Shown here one piece after another: positions 33,395 through 42,581 of a stretch of DNA of 64,000 bases. This stretch comes from Aquimarina latercula DSM 2041 (lineage in GTDB: Bacteria > Bacteroidota > Bacteroidia > Flavobacteriales > Flavobacteriaceae). The stretch lies in NCBI RefSeq assembly GCF_000430645.1, contig NZ_AUMK01000004.1, positions 434,001 through 498,000 of the forward strand, read 5' to 3'. Every line of letters starts with the position of its first letter. Position 1 is the stretch's first letter. A program made the translations under genes and the position numbers. The notes under the pieces were generated by a model. It was not told the origin of the DNA, searched no databases, and was given only the letters and a program-made list of their open reading frames with translations.

Positions 33395-34146
33395 TAACCC
33401 GATTGATTTTAGTATTTGGTTTCGTTAGTCTTTTTATATTCTATAGTTGTGAAGATACACAATCTAAAAAAACTAAACAGACAGTTGTAAAAAATGAAAA
33501 AGACAATTCTGAGCAAAACACTATGAATCAGAAAGATTTACTAAAAACTACAAAAAAAGAAAAAAACAATATTTCCAAAACTATAGATAAAGAGCCATTT
33601 AAACTGACCAATACTAACATGAAAGAGTTTTTATTACAATATGGTAAAGAAAACCCAGAAACTCTTGTTCGTATTAGCACCAAATTTGGAGATATTGATA
33701 TTAAACTTTATAAAGAATCCCCTATGCATCGTGCTAACTTTATTTATCTAGTTAAACAAAAATATTTTGATGAGACTTTCTTTTATCGTGTTGCCAAAGG
33801 TTTTGTTATTCAGGGTGGAAATAGTGACCGTACTCAAATGGCTCAAAAGCGTCATGATATTGGAGATTATACATTACCTCAAGAACCAATAAAAGGTCTT
33901 AAACATAACAGAGGATCAGTGGCTTTATCCAAGCAATGGGTAAACAATCCTTCTAATCGCTCTACACCTTATGAGTTTTTTATTGTAATCGCTAAAGAAG
34001 GAGCTCCTCATCTAAATGGAGAACATACAATCTTTGGGAAAGTTATAAAAGGTATGAGCGTGGCTGATGAAATCTCTAATGTTCCTGTTGATGGCAGTGA
34101 ATGGCCTAAAGAAAACATATTTATCAAGGCAGAAGTAATTAGATAA
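33379..34146 (+). CDS. Peptidyl-prolyl isomerase, cyclophilin type, lipoprotein
   Basis: A 255-residue exported foldase. A lipoprotein signal (FGFVSLFIFYSC) precedes a Lys/Asn-rich linker (about 25-75) and a cyclophilin domain (about 85-255). Family motifs are FGDIDIKLYKESPMHRANF, FFYRVAKGFVIQGGN (the F-x-R-V...Q-G-G active-site loop) and HTIFGKVIKGMSVADEI. ATG at 33388 is an alternative start. The gene overlaps the 5' end of the divergent NUDIX gene, so their promoters lie inside each other's coding regions. Confidence 0.92.
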   Translation: MFRMSLTRLILVFGFVSLFIFYSCEDTQSKKTKQTVVKNEKDNSEQNTMNQKDLLKTTKKEKNNISKTIDKEPFKLTNTNMKEFLLQYGKENPETLVRISTKFGDIDIKLYKESPMHRANFIYLVKQKYFDETFFYRVAKGFVIQGGNSDRTQMAQKRHDIGDYTLPQEPIKGLKHNRGSVALSKQWVNNPSNRSTPYEFFIVIAKEGAPHLNGEHTIFGKVIKGMSVADEISNVPVDGSEWPKENIFIKAEVIR

Positions 34147-34195
34147 ATAGCTGTCTAAAAAATATATCATCTTATAGACAGCCATCATTAATAGT

Positions 34196-34357
34196 TTAGC
34201 AAGGATCGGCTATTGTTTCGCACTGACAAGTATTACGAGTACCTACTGCGTGTTTTACACGCTCCTTATATGGCCCCATAGGATGTGCCAACCCTCCTTT
34301 TAGCTTTGAAATAGTTTCTTTACGCAATTCTAAGTGTTTAAAACTCTTTGCTTTCAT
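34196..34357 (-). CDS. Isolated GG-leader precursor peptide with C-terminal Cys
   Basis: A 53-residue peptide read from the minus strand. The leader SFKHLELRKETISKLKGG fits the Bacteroidota class I lanthipeptide-like / GG-peptide leaders (L-x-L-x-K-x-x-I-x-x-L-x-G-G). The core begins LAHPMGPYKERVKHAVGTR and ends NTCQCETIADPC with three Cys and two Thr, plausible substrates for thioether or disulfide formation. It stands alone between a cyclophilin and an RDD protein gene; no synthetase or transporter is near. The leader differs from those of the three Cys-rich peptides at 28.5-29.2 kb and is closer to the one at 28092. Confidence 0.75.
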   Translation of the reverse strand: MKAKSFKHLELRKETISKLKGGLAHPMGPYKERVKHAVGTRNTCQCETIADPC

Positions 34358-34440
34358 GATATTTGATTTTATGATTTATATCAATATATCAATCATCATA
34401 AAAATTTGTTACCCTAAAAAAATAGATTGATACTTCAGTT

Positions 34441-35154
34441 CTATTTCTGCGTATAATAATTATAATCCTCTAATACTTTAGATAAAAACTGTATTGGTTT
34501 TTCTTGCGGTGTAACCTGCATAATGCTACTCACTTTGTTAGATAATTGCAAAATAACATTATGATTTCCATTTCTTTTTGCATCTTGGTAGATGCCTTTA
34601 ATTTTACGCATCTCACTATCGTCAAACACCGTTACTTGTGGATACACAGGTTTATAATCATCTGGAATATCTACTAAAATAGTTTGATGAAATCTTACCT
34701 TTTGTTTTTCACTAATTACTGTTGTTCCTGCCGCCATATCTCCTAGTCTCTGGCCAGTTCCTTTAAATAATATTGCAACTACCGCAATTCCTCCTGACGC
34801 TAATGTAATATCAATCAATCTAAGTAACCATCTTATTAAATATCCAGAAAAAGCAGGTCGAGATCCGTCTAATCTTACAACTCGTATCTTCATTGTTGCT
34901 TTTCCGGGAGTTCTCCCATCCCAAAAAGTTTCCCATAATAAAAAGTAAAGAAAGGGAGGTAAACCTATTACCATCCAGAATGCCCACTCATCAGCCATTC
35001 CCAAATCCAAAGCTGCTACAATTAAAATTACAACAATAAAATACGCGATGATTATCAACAAGTCTACTAAATATGCTAAGATTCGTTCCCCTATTCCAGC
35101 AGTATTTTGCTGTATACTCACATTTTGAGCTGTTTCTATTTGAAAATTATCCAT
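34441..35154 (-). CDS. RDD family membrane protein
   Basis: A 237-residue membrane protein. The RDD domain covers about 15-150, with three hydrophobic helices and the named residues in GERILAYLVDLLIIIAYF (R and D), WDGRTPGKATMKIRVV and GQRLGDMAAGTTV. A soluble C-terminal tail of about 85 residues follows. RDD proteins are thought to be ion antiporters or envelope components. In Bacteroidota it marks one end of the SpoIIM / DUF4129 / MoxR cluster; it is divergent from that cluster here, with a 36-base gap. Confidence 0.9.
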   Translation of the reverse strand: MDNFQIETAQNVSIQQNTAGIGERILAYLVDLLIIIAYFIVVILIVAALDLGMADEWAFWMVIGLPPFLYFLLWETFWDGRTPGKATMKIRVVRLDGSRPAFSGYLIRWLLRLIDITLASGGIAVVAILFKGTGQRLGDMAAGTTVISEKQKVRFHQTILVDIPDDYKPVYPQVTVFDDSEMRKIKGIYQDAKRNGNHNVILQLSNKVSSIMQVTPQEKPIQFLSKVLEDYNYYTQK

Positions 35155-35190
35155 TAATTATGTTTCTTTGAAGCTCCTAATTTTTGATCC

Positions 35191-36159
35191 ATGCGTGAGG
35201 CGGCTTTTGTGAAGCAAAATAAAGATAAATGGTTAAAATTTGAAAGTGTTCTGCTTAATAATGCGCAAATTACTCCAGATGAACTCTCTAGTTTATATAT
35301 TGAGATCACGGATCACTTAAGTTACGCAGGAACCTTTTATCCTAAAAGTCAGACATTTAACTACTTAAACGGATTAGCTTCTAACGCTCATCAAAAAATT
35401 TATAAAACTAAAAAAGAAAAAAAGAATCGATTTTATTCTTTTTGGGTTAAAGAGTTCCCTTTGGAGTTTTATAAATACCAACGACAACTGCTTATTGCCT
35501 TTTTGATTTCGGGGCTTTTTACTGCTATAGGAGTCTATTCTTCTGCAACTGATGGGGCATTTGTAAGATCAATATTAGGTGATGGTTATGTAAATATGAC
35601 CCTAGAGAATATTGAAAATGGCGATCCAATGGCTGTGTATAAAAAAATGGAAGAAACCGATATGTTCCTAGGTATCACCATAAATAACATAAGAGTAGCT
35701 CTAAACTGTTTTATACTTGGTATTCTTTTAGGAATTGGAACGATCTACATGTTGATGCAAAACTTCATTATGTTAGGCTCTTTTCAATACTTTTTCTATG
35801 AAAAAGGACTTCTTTGGGAGAGTGCACGCACCATTTGGATACACGGTACTATTGAGATTTCTGTTATTATTATAGCAGGATGTGCAGGGTTGGTAATCGG
35901 TAATTCTATTTTATTCCCAAAAACCTATACCAGATTAACCTCTTTTGTAAGAGGTATTAAAGCAGGGTTAAAAATTGTAATTAGTACAGTTCCGTTTTTT
36001 ATTATCGCAGGTTTTTTAGAAGGTTTTGTAACTCGACATACCGAAATGCCAGATTGGTTGGCGATTTTTATTATTGCTTTATCTTTATCATTAATTTTAT
36101 TCTATTACGTAATATACCCAAGACAATTATATAAAAAATCAATTTCTACAGATGAATAA
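35191..36159 (+). CDS. Stage II sporulation protein M-like membrane protein
   Basis: A 322-residue membrane protein of the SpoIIM/DUF95 family. A soluble N-terminal part (1-90) is followed by several helices from about 95 on. Family-like segments are NNIRVALNCFILGILLGIGT and TIWIHGTIEISVIIIAGCAGLVIGNSI. These proteins occur in non-sporulating Bacteroidota as part of the RDD/MoxR cluster, not in sporulation. It is first in a six-gene plus-strand operon; its stop overlaps the next start by 8 bases. Confidence 0.88.
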   Translation: MREAAFVKQNKDKWLKFESVLLNNAQITPDELSSLYIEITDHLSYAGTFYPKSQTFNYLNGLASNAHQKIYKTKKEKKNRFYSFWVKEFPLEFYKYQRQLLIAFLISGLFTAIGVYSSATDGAFVRSILGDGYVNMTLENIENGDPMAVYKKMEETDMFLGITINNIRVALNCFILGILLGIGTIYMLMQNFIMLGSFQYFFYEKGLLWESARTIWIHGTIEISVIIIAGCAGLVIGNSILFPKTYTRLTSFVRGIKAGLKIVISTVPFFIIAGFLEGFVTRHTEMPDWLAIFIIALSLSLILFYYVIYPRQLYKKSISTDE

Positions 36160-37039
36160 TAATTACATTGAATTTAAAAAGAAAAGAGAATTAGGCGATA
36201 TTCTTACAGATGTTTTTGTGTTTTTAAGAACTAATTTTAAACCTTTATTTACGGTCTTATTTAAGACAACTGGAATCGTTTTGGTTATCCTTCTTTTATC
36301 TATTGCATATTACACCCATGCAACTTCTAATTTTATGGATCCTTTTGCTCTTGGTGGAGGCGCTGGTAATTTAAACATGTTTAATTCTGGCTCTTTTTTG
36401 ATATCAGCATTTGTGATGATAATAAGTATTTTAATCTTTTACGGATTAGTTTTTGGTACCGTTCTACATTACATAAAAGAATACTCGGATAATCAAGGGG
36501 TAGTATTACAACAATCGGTTATCAATGGAGTAAAAAAAGATTTAGGAAGTATCATAGGGCTTTCAATTCTTTCTAGTATTATGCTAGTAGTAGGATTCAT
36601 GCTATGTGTTATTCCAGGAATATACTTGTATGTGCCTTTAAGTCTTATTTTTCCTATTTTGGTTTTTAGAAAATCTGCAGTCTTCGATACGATCAGTGAG
36701 AGTTTCGAATTAGTGAAAAATGAATGGTGGATAACATTCGCAACACTTCTTGTTATTGGATTATTATCTTATGTGATAAGTATGGTATTTTCTATTCCTG
36801 CAATTATGTACACATTTTTTAAAACCTTTACTGCTGCATCAGAAGGTAGTTTTTCTGATCCATCCAGTATGTTTGATTGGGTTTTCATTCTACTAAATAC
36901 GATAGCTTCTGTTCTTCAATATATTATTATCTATCTCTTTACAGCAATTTCCACTGCTTTCATTTACTTTAATCTAAATGAAAGAAAACATCACACGGGA
37001 ACATTAGAACAAATTGATTCTTTAGGTAAAACCGAATAA
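36152..37039 (+). CDS. Polytopic membrane protein of the MoxR cluster
   Basis: A 295-residue protein with about six transmembrane helices. It starts with a soluble stretch (YIEFKKKRELGDILTDVFVF) resembling the glycerophosphodiester-phosphodiesterase membrane-domain family, and includes MLCVIPGIYLYVPLSLIFPI and ESFELVKNEWWITF. No catalytic site is visible. It is always found in this place in flavobacterial versions of the cluster, as far as I know. It is translationally coupled to the gene before it and 1 base from the next. Confidence 0.82.
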   Translation: MNNNYIEFKKKRELGDILTDVFVFLRTNFKPLFTVLFKTTGIVLVILLLSIAYYTHATSNFMDPFALGGGAGNLNMFNSGSFLISAFVMIISILIFYGLVFGTVLHYIKEYSDNQGVVLQQSVINGVKKDLGSIIGLSILSSIMLVVGFMLCVIPGIYLYVPLSLIFPILVFRKSAVFDTISESFELVKNEWWITFATLLVIGLLSYVISMVFSIPAIMYTFFKTFTAASEGSFSDPSSMFDWVFILLNTIASVLQYIIIYLFTAISTAFIYFNLNERKHHTGTLEQIDSLGKTE

Positions 37040-37040
37040 T

Positions 37041-37799
37041 TTGAAACAACTAAGCTACTTTCTTCTTTTAATTATAATTATACCTTTTTCTATTTCTGCT
37101 AAGATTCAGGACAGTATATCTGTAAAACAATCTGAAGAAATCGTATACGATTTAGACTCTAGTAAAGAAATTAGAGAGTTTAGTTCCGATAAAATTAAAG
37201 AGTATCGCAATGAAGAAGATTTTAACTACACCGAGTATGAAGAACCCGATAATATTTGGACACAATTTAAACGCTGGGTAGGACAACTATGGAGTCGATT
37301 TCTACAATGGGTATTCGGTGTAGGAGAAGTAACTGGTTTCTGGGCTGTTTTATTCAAACTTTTACCTTATTTAGTCATTATAGGTGTATTGTTTTTATTA
37401 GGATGGCTATTTATGAGAGTAAACCCAAGAGATATGCTTTTTGAAAAACAAGAAGCCCCTCAAATCATACTTACAGAGGATGAAGATATCATCCAAAACC
37501 AAAATATAGAACAATTAATCCAACAAGCTTTGAAAGCTAATAACTATAGATTGGCTATCCGGTATTATTATTTATCTGTACTTAAACAATTATCCGAAAA
37601 CGAATTCATAAACTGGGAGTCTCAAAAAACGAATACTGATTATTTAAAGGAACTAACTGATAATTCATTAAAAAATAAATTTCAGAATATCACAAGACTA
37701 TATGACTTTATTTGGTACGGAAGTTTTGATATTAACCAAACATCGTTTGAACAAGCAGAACAAAAATTTAAATCGATTACTAATAGTATAAGATCCTAA
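37041..37799 (+). CDS. DUF4129 domain protein
   Basis: A 252-residue protein that begins with TTG; the signal peptide (KQLSYFLLLIIIIPFSISA) starts there and no ATG fits. An outside segment (about 20-105) is followed by one transmembrane helix (LLPYLVIIGVLFLLGWLFM) and a cytoplasmic DUF4129 domain with LIQQALKANNYRLAIRYYYL and the Trp-rich end YDFIWYGSFDIN. DUF4129 is also found at the end of some transglutaminase-like proteins. In this cluster it may connect the MoxR ATPase to the envelope. Confidence 0.87.
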   Translation: MKQLSYFLLLIIIIPFSISAKIQDSISVKQSEEIVYDLDSSKEIREFSSDKIKEYRNEEDFNYTEYEEPDNIWTQFKRWVGQLWSRFLQWVFGVGEVTGFWAVLFKLLPYLVIIGVLFLLGWLFMRVNPRDMLFEKQEAPQIILTEDEDIIQNQNIEQLIQQALKANNYRLAIRYYYLSVLKQLSENEFINWESQKTNTDYLKELTDNSLKNKFQNITRLYDFIWYGSFDINQTSFEQAEQKFKSITNSIRS

Positions 37800-37800
37800 T

Positions 37801-39015
37801 TTGCTAACTAAAAAGACTAAAATATTCATTATTGTAATTATTGCCTTAATAGGTCTTCTTACCTTTTTAGAAGCAAGTGAACCAGAACCCATTAATTGGT
37901 TTCCTAGCTATGCTAAAACAGATAAAATTCCGCTAGGCACCTTCGTTTCTTACAATATGATTAAAGAAACTTTTGATAAGAGTACATTAAAAGATATTAA
38001 TAAACCGCCTTATGAATTCTTATTAGACAATGATACGATTAGTGGAACATACTTTTTTGTAAATGGTTCTATAGATTTTGATAGCGCTGAATTGGATCGA
38101 ATACTAAACTGGGTAGAAAAAGGAAATACGCTATTTGTATCTTCAAAATCTATTAGTAGTAAATTATTAGATACACTATCTATTGAATTAGATAACCTAG
38201 TATCCTTAGATGATATTTCTACGCAACCGATGGTCGAACTAGTAAATAAGAACTTAAAAGTAGAAAAACCATATCATTATGATCGCGACACCTACAATCC
38301 ATATTTTAGTGAGATAGATACTACAAGCACTACGGTTCTTGGACTTACTCAATTATACAATGACACATTACAAATTAAAAACCCTAAGCTGAACTATATT
38401 AAGCAACCTTTTGGTCAAGGTGAGATACTACTACACTCTTTTCCAGAAGCTTTCGGAAACTACTTTATGTTAACTGATAACAATTATGAATATACCCAAA
38501 ATTTATTGAGCTATATTGACTTTAAAAAAAATATTCTTTGGGACAATCATTACAAATCAGGAAAAACATTCTATAGCTCTCCTTTGTTTTTCTTATTACA
38601 AAATAGATACTTAAAATGGGCTTATTACATCTTACTGATTGGAGTGTTACTTTTTGTGATTTTTGAAGGAAAAAGAAAACAAAGAAGTATCCCGATTATA
38701 ACACCTCTAAAAAATCAAACATTAGCTTTTACTAGAACGATTAGTGCAATGTATTTTGAGAAGGAAAAGCATAAAGAAATTGTAGAAAAACAAAATCTTC
38801 TTTTCTTAGATTATGTTCATCATGATCTAAGAATACCTACAAATACTTTGGATGAAAAAACTTTGTTAGACATTTCTGCAAGAAGTAATAATGATTTTGA
38901 AGATACCAAGGCATTGTTTACATACTTTGAGGAACTTAGTAGAAAAAGAATAATAACTAAAGAAGAATTAATTCGACTATATAATATGATTAGCGAATTT
39001 AAAAACAAATCATAA
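37801..39015 (+). CDS. DUF4350 domain membrane protein
   Basis: A 404-residue protein beginning with TTG one base after the previous stop. Anchor helix at the N-terminus (IFIIVIIALIGLLTFL), extracytoplasmic DUF4350 domain (about 30-250; PLGTFVSYNMIKETF, ILNWVEKGNTLFVSS, PFGQGEILLHSFPEAF), a second helix near 275-295 (WAYYILLIGVLLFVIFEG) and a cytoplasmic tail. DUF4350 proteins are of unknown function and belong to MoxR-linked envelope clusters. Confidence 0.87.
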   Translation: MLTKKTKIFIIVIIALIGLLTFLEASEPEPINWFPSYAKTDKIPLGTFVSYNMIKETFDKSTLKDINKPPYEFLLDNDTISGTYFFVNGSIDFDSAELDRILNWVEKGNTLFVSSKSISSKLLDTLSIELDNLVSLDDISTQPMVELVNKNLKVEKPYHYDRDTYNPYFSEIDTTSTTVLGLTQLYNDTLQIKNPKLNYIKQPFGQGEILLHSFPEAFGNYFMLTDNNYEYTQNLLSYIDFKKNILWDNHYKSGKTFYSSPLFFLLQNRYLKWAYYILLIGVLLFVIFEGKRKQRSIPIITPLKNQTLAFTRTISAMYFEKEKHKEIVEKQNLLFLDYVHHDLRIPTNTLDEKTLLDISARSNNDFEDTKALFTYFEELSRKRIITKEELIRLYNMISEFKNKS

Positions 39016-39063
39016 CGGAAACGATATAAAACATACTCTTAAAAAGAGAAAAAACGAAATCAT

Positions 39064-40140
39064 ATGGAAAACGAAGAGTTACAAAATGATGCTCAAAAAG
39101 CTCCCGATAACACTACTCCTTCTGAGACTACTCAAGAAAGTATTATTCCAACAGAAAAAACTTCAGAAAATATAAATTTTGAGAATCGTATTGATCTTAG
39201 CGAATTACAACAAGCAGTAGAAAGACTAAAATCAGAACTAGCTAAAGTTATTATCGGACAGCAGGATTTTATTGAATTACTAATTGTATCTCTATTATCC
39301 AATGGACATGTTCTTATAGAAGGGGTCCCTGGAATTGCCAAAACAGTAACCGCTAAGTTGTTTGCAAAAACCTTAGAAACCAACTTTAATAGAATTCAAT
39401 TTACTCCAGATTTAATGCCAAGTGACGTATTAGGAACTTCTGTTTTAAACATGAAAACTAGTGATTTCGAATTCAAAAAAGGGCCAATATTTTCTAACAT
39501 GGTTTTAATTGATGAGATCAACCGTGCTCCTGCAAAAACTCAGGCCGCTCTATTTGAAGTAATGGAAGAACGACAAGTTACTATAGATGGTATTAGGTAT
39601 ATAATGGAACCACCTTTTATGGTACTAGCAACACAGAATCCAATCGAGCAAGAAGGAACATATGCTTTACCAGAGGCGCAACTAGATCGTTTTTTGTTTA
39701 AAATCAAAGTGGATTATCCGTCGTTAGAAGAAGAAGTAAATATTCTAAAAACGCATCACGAAAGAAAGACATTAAAACCATTAGAACTAGTAAATTCTGT
39801 AATGACTCCTGAAAAACTTGCAGAATACAAGAAAAAAACACAAGAAGTTATTATCGAAGAAAAAATTATAGGATATATCGCAGAAATTGTTACCAAGACT
39901 AGAACACATCCTCATCTATACCTTGGAGGTTCGCCACGTGCTTCTATAGCGGTAATGAATGCTTCCAAAGCTTTTGCTGCAATTAATGGTAGAGATTTTG
40001 TAACTCCAGAGGATATTAAAAAATCATTATATCCAGTTTTACGACACCGTATTATATTATCACCAGAACGTGAAATGGAGGGAATGACTACAGAAGATGT
40101 TATTGAAATGATTATCCAATCAGTAGAAATACCTCGTTAA
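39064..40140 (+). CDS. MoxR family AAA+ ATPase
   Basis: A 358-residue cytoplasmic ATPase. The Walker A loop is GVPGIAKT (87-94). The Walker B and sensor parts follow as MVLIDEINRAPAKTQAALFE and TQNPIEQEGTYALPEAQLDR. The C-terminal lid domain includes RASIAVMNASKAFAAINGRD. The first 40 residues are an unusual Thr/Ser/Glu-rich extension. MoxR ATPases act as chaperones for metal insertion or complex maturation, usually with a VWA or DUF58 protein like the one 2 bases downstream. Confidence 0.94.
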   Translation: MENEELQNDAQKAPDNTTPSETTQESIIPTEKTSENINFENRIDLSELQQAVERLKSELAKVIIGQQDFIELLIVSLLSNGHVLIEGVPGIAKTVTAKLFAKTLETNFNRIQFTPDLMPSDVLGTSVLNMKTSDFEFKKGPIFSNMVLIDEINRAPAKTQAALFEVMEERQVTIDGIRYIMEPPFMVLATQNPIEQEGTYALPEAQLDRFLFKIKVDYPSLEEEVNILKTHHERKTLKPLELVNSVMTPEKLAEYKKKTQEVIIEEKIIGYIAEIVTKTRTHPHLYLGGSPRASIAVMNASKAFAAINGRDFVTPEDIKKSLYPVLRHRIILSPEREMEGMTTEDVIEMIIQSVEIPR

Positions 40141-40142
40141 CT

Positions 40143-41477
40143 GTGATCAAATTTTACAAATCCTTATATCTAAGTTCACGAGTATTTTATATACTCGCTA
40201 TACTATCGGTGCTTTTTTTAACATCTTATTGGTTCAATGTATTGTATCCAATAGCTTGGTTATTATTATGGGGATTAGTAGTTACCTTTTTATTTGATAT
40301 TGTTATTTTATTTAATACAAAAAAAGGTATTGAAGCAAGTAGGTTGTTGCCTGAAAAATTTTCTAATAGTGATCTTAATGCAATACCTGTGCGAGTTAAA
40401 AGTAACTATGCGTTTACAACATTTACAGAAATAATAGATGAGATCCCTATCCAATTTCAAAAAAGAGACTTTCTAAAGACTGGAGTAATACCTCCAAAGT
40501 CAACTTTGGATTTTGAGTATTCATTAAGACCGATTAAAAGAGGAGAATATGTTTTTGGCCATCTACATGTCTACACTATGACCAAAATCAATTTAGTCAA
40601 AAAAAGATATAGTTTTGATAAATCTGCTATGGTAAAGGTGTATCCATCCTTTATACAAATGAAGAAGTATGATTTTTTAGCTATTGACAACAAATTAACT
40701 CAATTTGGGCTTAAAAAAATAAGACGTATTGGCCACACAATGGAGTTTGAACAGATTAAAGAATATGTGGTTGGTGATGATATAAGAACAATCAACTGGA
40801 AAGCAACTGCCAAGCATGGAAACCTAATGATCAATCAATTTCAGGATGAAAAATCACAACCAATATATTCTATAATTGATGAGAGTCGAGTAATGAAAAT
40901 GCCTTTTAAAGAGTTAAGTTTATTAGATTATGCAGTAAACAGTACACTTGCATTTTCTAATATCGCACTTAAGAAAAATGATAAAGTAGGAATGCTTACT
41001 TTCTCCAATTCAGTTAGCAACTTTTTACCAGCAAGTAGAAAGAAAACATATATTAATAATGTATCTGAAACCTTATACAATATTAAAACACAGTTTCTAG
41101 ATTCGGATTTTGGATTATTATACGCCCATGTAAAAAGACAAATCAATCATCGTAGCTTACTTTTATTCTACACCAACTTTGAACATATTTCGGCATTAAA
41201 AAGACAACTCCCTTACTTACAAGCATTAGCAAAAAAACACTTATTGGTAGTTATTTTCTTTGAAAATACGGAATTACATCAATTGATACACCAGAATGCA
41301 GAAGATATCCAAGCTATCTATGATCAAACTATCGCACAGCAATTTGCCTACGATAAAAAAATAATGGTAAAAGAACTACAAAGGCATGGCATCCAAACAG
41401 TTTTGACATCACCAGAAGACTTAACTGTAAACACCATTAATAAATATTTAGAGATCAAAGCTAGAGGGCTTTTATAA
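40143..41477 (+). CDS. DUF58 domain protein
   Basis: A 444-residue protein starting with GTG two bases after moxR-like stop. Two hydrophobic segments lie near the N-terminus (about 12-55). The DUF58 signature is VGDDIRTINWKATAKHGNLM near 215-235, and the following part looks like a von Willebrand A-type fold (QPIYSIIDESRVM, KKNDKVGMLTFS). It is the standard partner of MoxR ATPases. As the last gene of the cluster it is followed by a 135-base gap. Confidence 0.9.
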   Translation: MIKFYKSLYLSSRVFYILAILSVLFLTSYWFNVLYPIAWLLLWGLVVTFLFDIVILFNTKKGIEASRLLPEKFSNSDLNAIPVRVKSNYAFTTFTEIIDEIPIQFQKRDFLKTGVIPPKSTLDFEYSLRPIKRGEYVFGHLHVYTMTKINLVKKRYSFDKSAMVKVYPSFIQMKKYDFLAIDNKLTQFGLKKIRRIGHTMEFEQIKEYVVGDDIRTINWKATAKHGNLMINQFQDEKSQPIYSIIDESRVMKMPFKELSLLDYAVNSTLAFSNIALKKNDKVGMLTFSNSVSNFLPASRKKTYINNVSETLYNIKTQFLDSDFGLLYAHVKRQINHRSLLLFYTNFEHISALKRQLPYLQALAKKHLLVVIFFENTELHQLIHQNAEDIQAIYDQTIAQQFAYDKKIMVKELQRHGIQTVLTSPEDLTVNTINKYLEIKARGLL

Positions 41478-41612
41478 TTCCTCAATCAAACACTATTTAC
41501 ATTTCATCCATTAAATTCTACAATTGGGTGATATACTTTATAAGAGTATCCAAGATTTATAGACTTTTGAATCATCAAAACGAAATAATAAAAATCAAAA
41601 AACTAAACTCTT

Positions 41613-42032
41613 ATGAAAACTCTAGTATTATTTTTAGCAATGACTGCCATACACTTTGTAACTAATGCACAAGACACCAAAGGGATTACTATCACAGTAA
41701 CAGTACCTAATGTATCGAGTTCTGATGGCGCCGTACTTTTTGGATTATATGATGAAGCTACTTTTATGAAAGCTGCTCCGATAAAATCAACAAAAGGCGA
41801 AATAAAAAATGGTGTAGCCACAATAACTTTTACAGATATTCCTACTGGAGAGTATGGTATCTCTTGTGTGCACGATGCCAATAATAATGAAAGAATGGAT
41901 TTTGAAGAAAACGGAATGCCAAAAGAAAGTTATGGAGTATCTAACAACAATATGAGCTATGGACCACCAATGTGGAGTGATGCAAAATTTGAAGTAGGTA
42001 ACGAAGATCTAGAATTAGAAATTAGGTTCTAA
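41613..42032 (+). CDS. DUF2141 domain exported protein
   Basis: A 139-residue secreted protein with signal peptide (VLFLAMTAIHFVTNAQ). The DUF2141 domain is short and beta-rich: ITVTVPNVSSSDGAVLFGLY, ATITFTDIPTGEYGISCVHD, NNNERMDFEENGMPKESYG. The 'HDxNNNxxxDxxxxGxPxExYG' block is the family hallmark and may bind calcium. Function unknown. Confidence 0.9.
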   Translation: MKTLVLFLAMTAIHFVTNAQDTKGITITVTVPNVSSSDGAVLFGLYDEATFMKAAPIKSTKGEIKNGVATITFTDIPTGEYGISCVHDANNNERMDFEENGMPKESYGVSNNNMSYGPPMWSDAKFEVGNEDLELEIRF

Positions 42033-42061
42033 TATAGAATAACATACTCATCAATCAAGAA

Positions 42062-42099
42062 AAAAGGGTTTTACTTTATAATATAAGTAAAACCCTTTT
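42062..42099. terminator. Bidirectional intrinsic terminator
   Basis: A perfect 15-base stem: AAAAGGGTTTTACTT (42062-42076) and AAGTAAAACCCTTTT (42085-42099), with an 8-base loop. It serves the DUF2141 gene on plus and the small secreted protein on minus. Confidence 0.88.
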
Positions 42100-42118
42100 A
42101 TATAATAACTACTAAATA

Positions 42119-42418
42119 TTAATCTTCACAATTCGTTTCACTAGCATCCCTTAGTGCTTCTTCCAAATCAGCATCTTCAATAAGTGGACAATCGTCCAAT
42201 GCACTCAAATATGCTATCGATGCAGCTTTTAAAGATTCGCAATTTTCTACACTAGGGTCATTTCCATATCGCTCTAGTGCAGCACTATAATTTTCAATTG
42301 CATTAATGGCGATACAACCTCCTGTAAGATCTTCTAAAATTTCCTCTTCTGAAAAAGAAGTTAATAACGCACCAATACTTAATCCCAATATCACTAAAGA
42401 TTTACTTACTATTTTCAT
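42119..42418 (-). CDS. Small secreted four-Cys protein
   Basis: A 99-residue protein with signal peptide (SKSLVILGLSIGALLTSFS). The acidic, helical mature part has four Cys (GGCIAIN, ENCESL, DDCPLI, TNCED at the end). The helix containing AIENYSAALERYGNDPSVENC is TPR-like. It could be a small disulfide-stabilised helical bundle. I recognise no named family. It is divergent from oxyR. Confidence 0.8.
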   Translation of the reverse strand: MKIVSKSLVILGLSIGALLTSFSEEEILEDLTGGCIAINAIENYSAALERYGNDPSVENCESLKAASIAYLSALDDCPLIEDADLEEALRDASETNCED

Positions 42419-42555
42419 TTGTTAAATTTTTAATTATTATAAGTTTTATTGTTTAGTATGGTTAAATAGAGAGAGGTCAACATTTTCTTGAAAAAATTTC
42501 AATAGAAAAAACAAATTTTTAGTATATCATTAATAAGTTTTATCAATAGCTTTCC

Positions 42556-42563
42556 TATTTTTG
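42556..42563 (+). promoter_or_regulatory. Bacteroidota -7 box of oxyR
   Basis: TATTTTTG fits TAnnTTTG and lies 18 bases before ATG 42582. The longer oxyR frame starting at 42561 would begin inside this box, which supports the shorter start. Confidence 0.55.
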
Positions 42564-42581
42564 TCATCCAAAATTAACAAC

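Noticed and set aside
34150-34182. GCTGTCTA...TAGACAGC hairpin as terminator of the cyclophilin gene
   Set aside because: The 8-base stem is perfect but the loop is long (17 bases) and neither side has a T run; kept out of the feature list as unproven.
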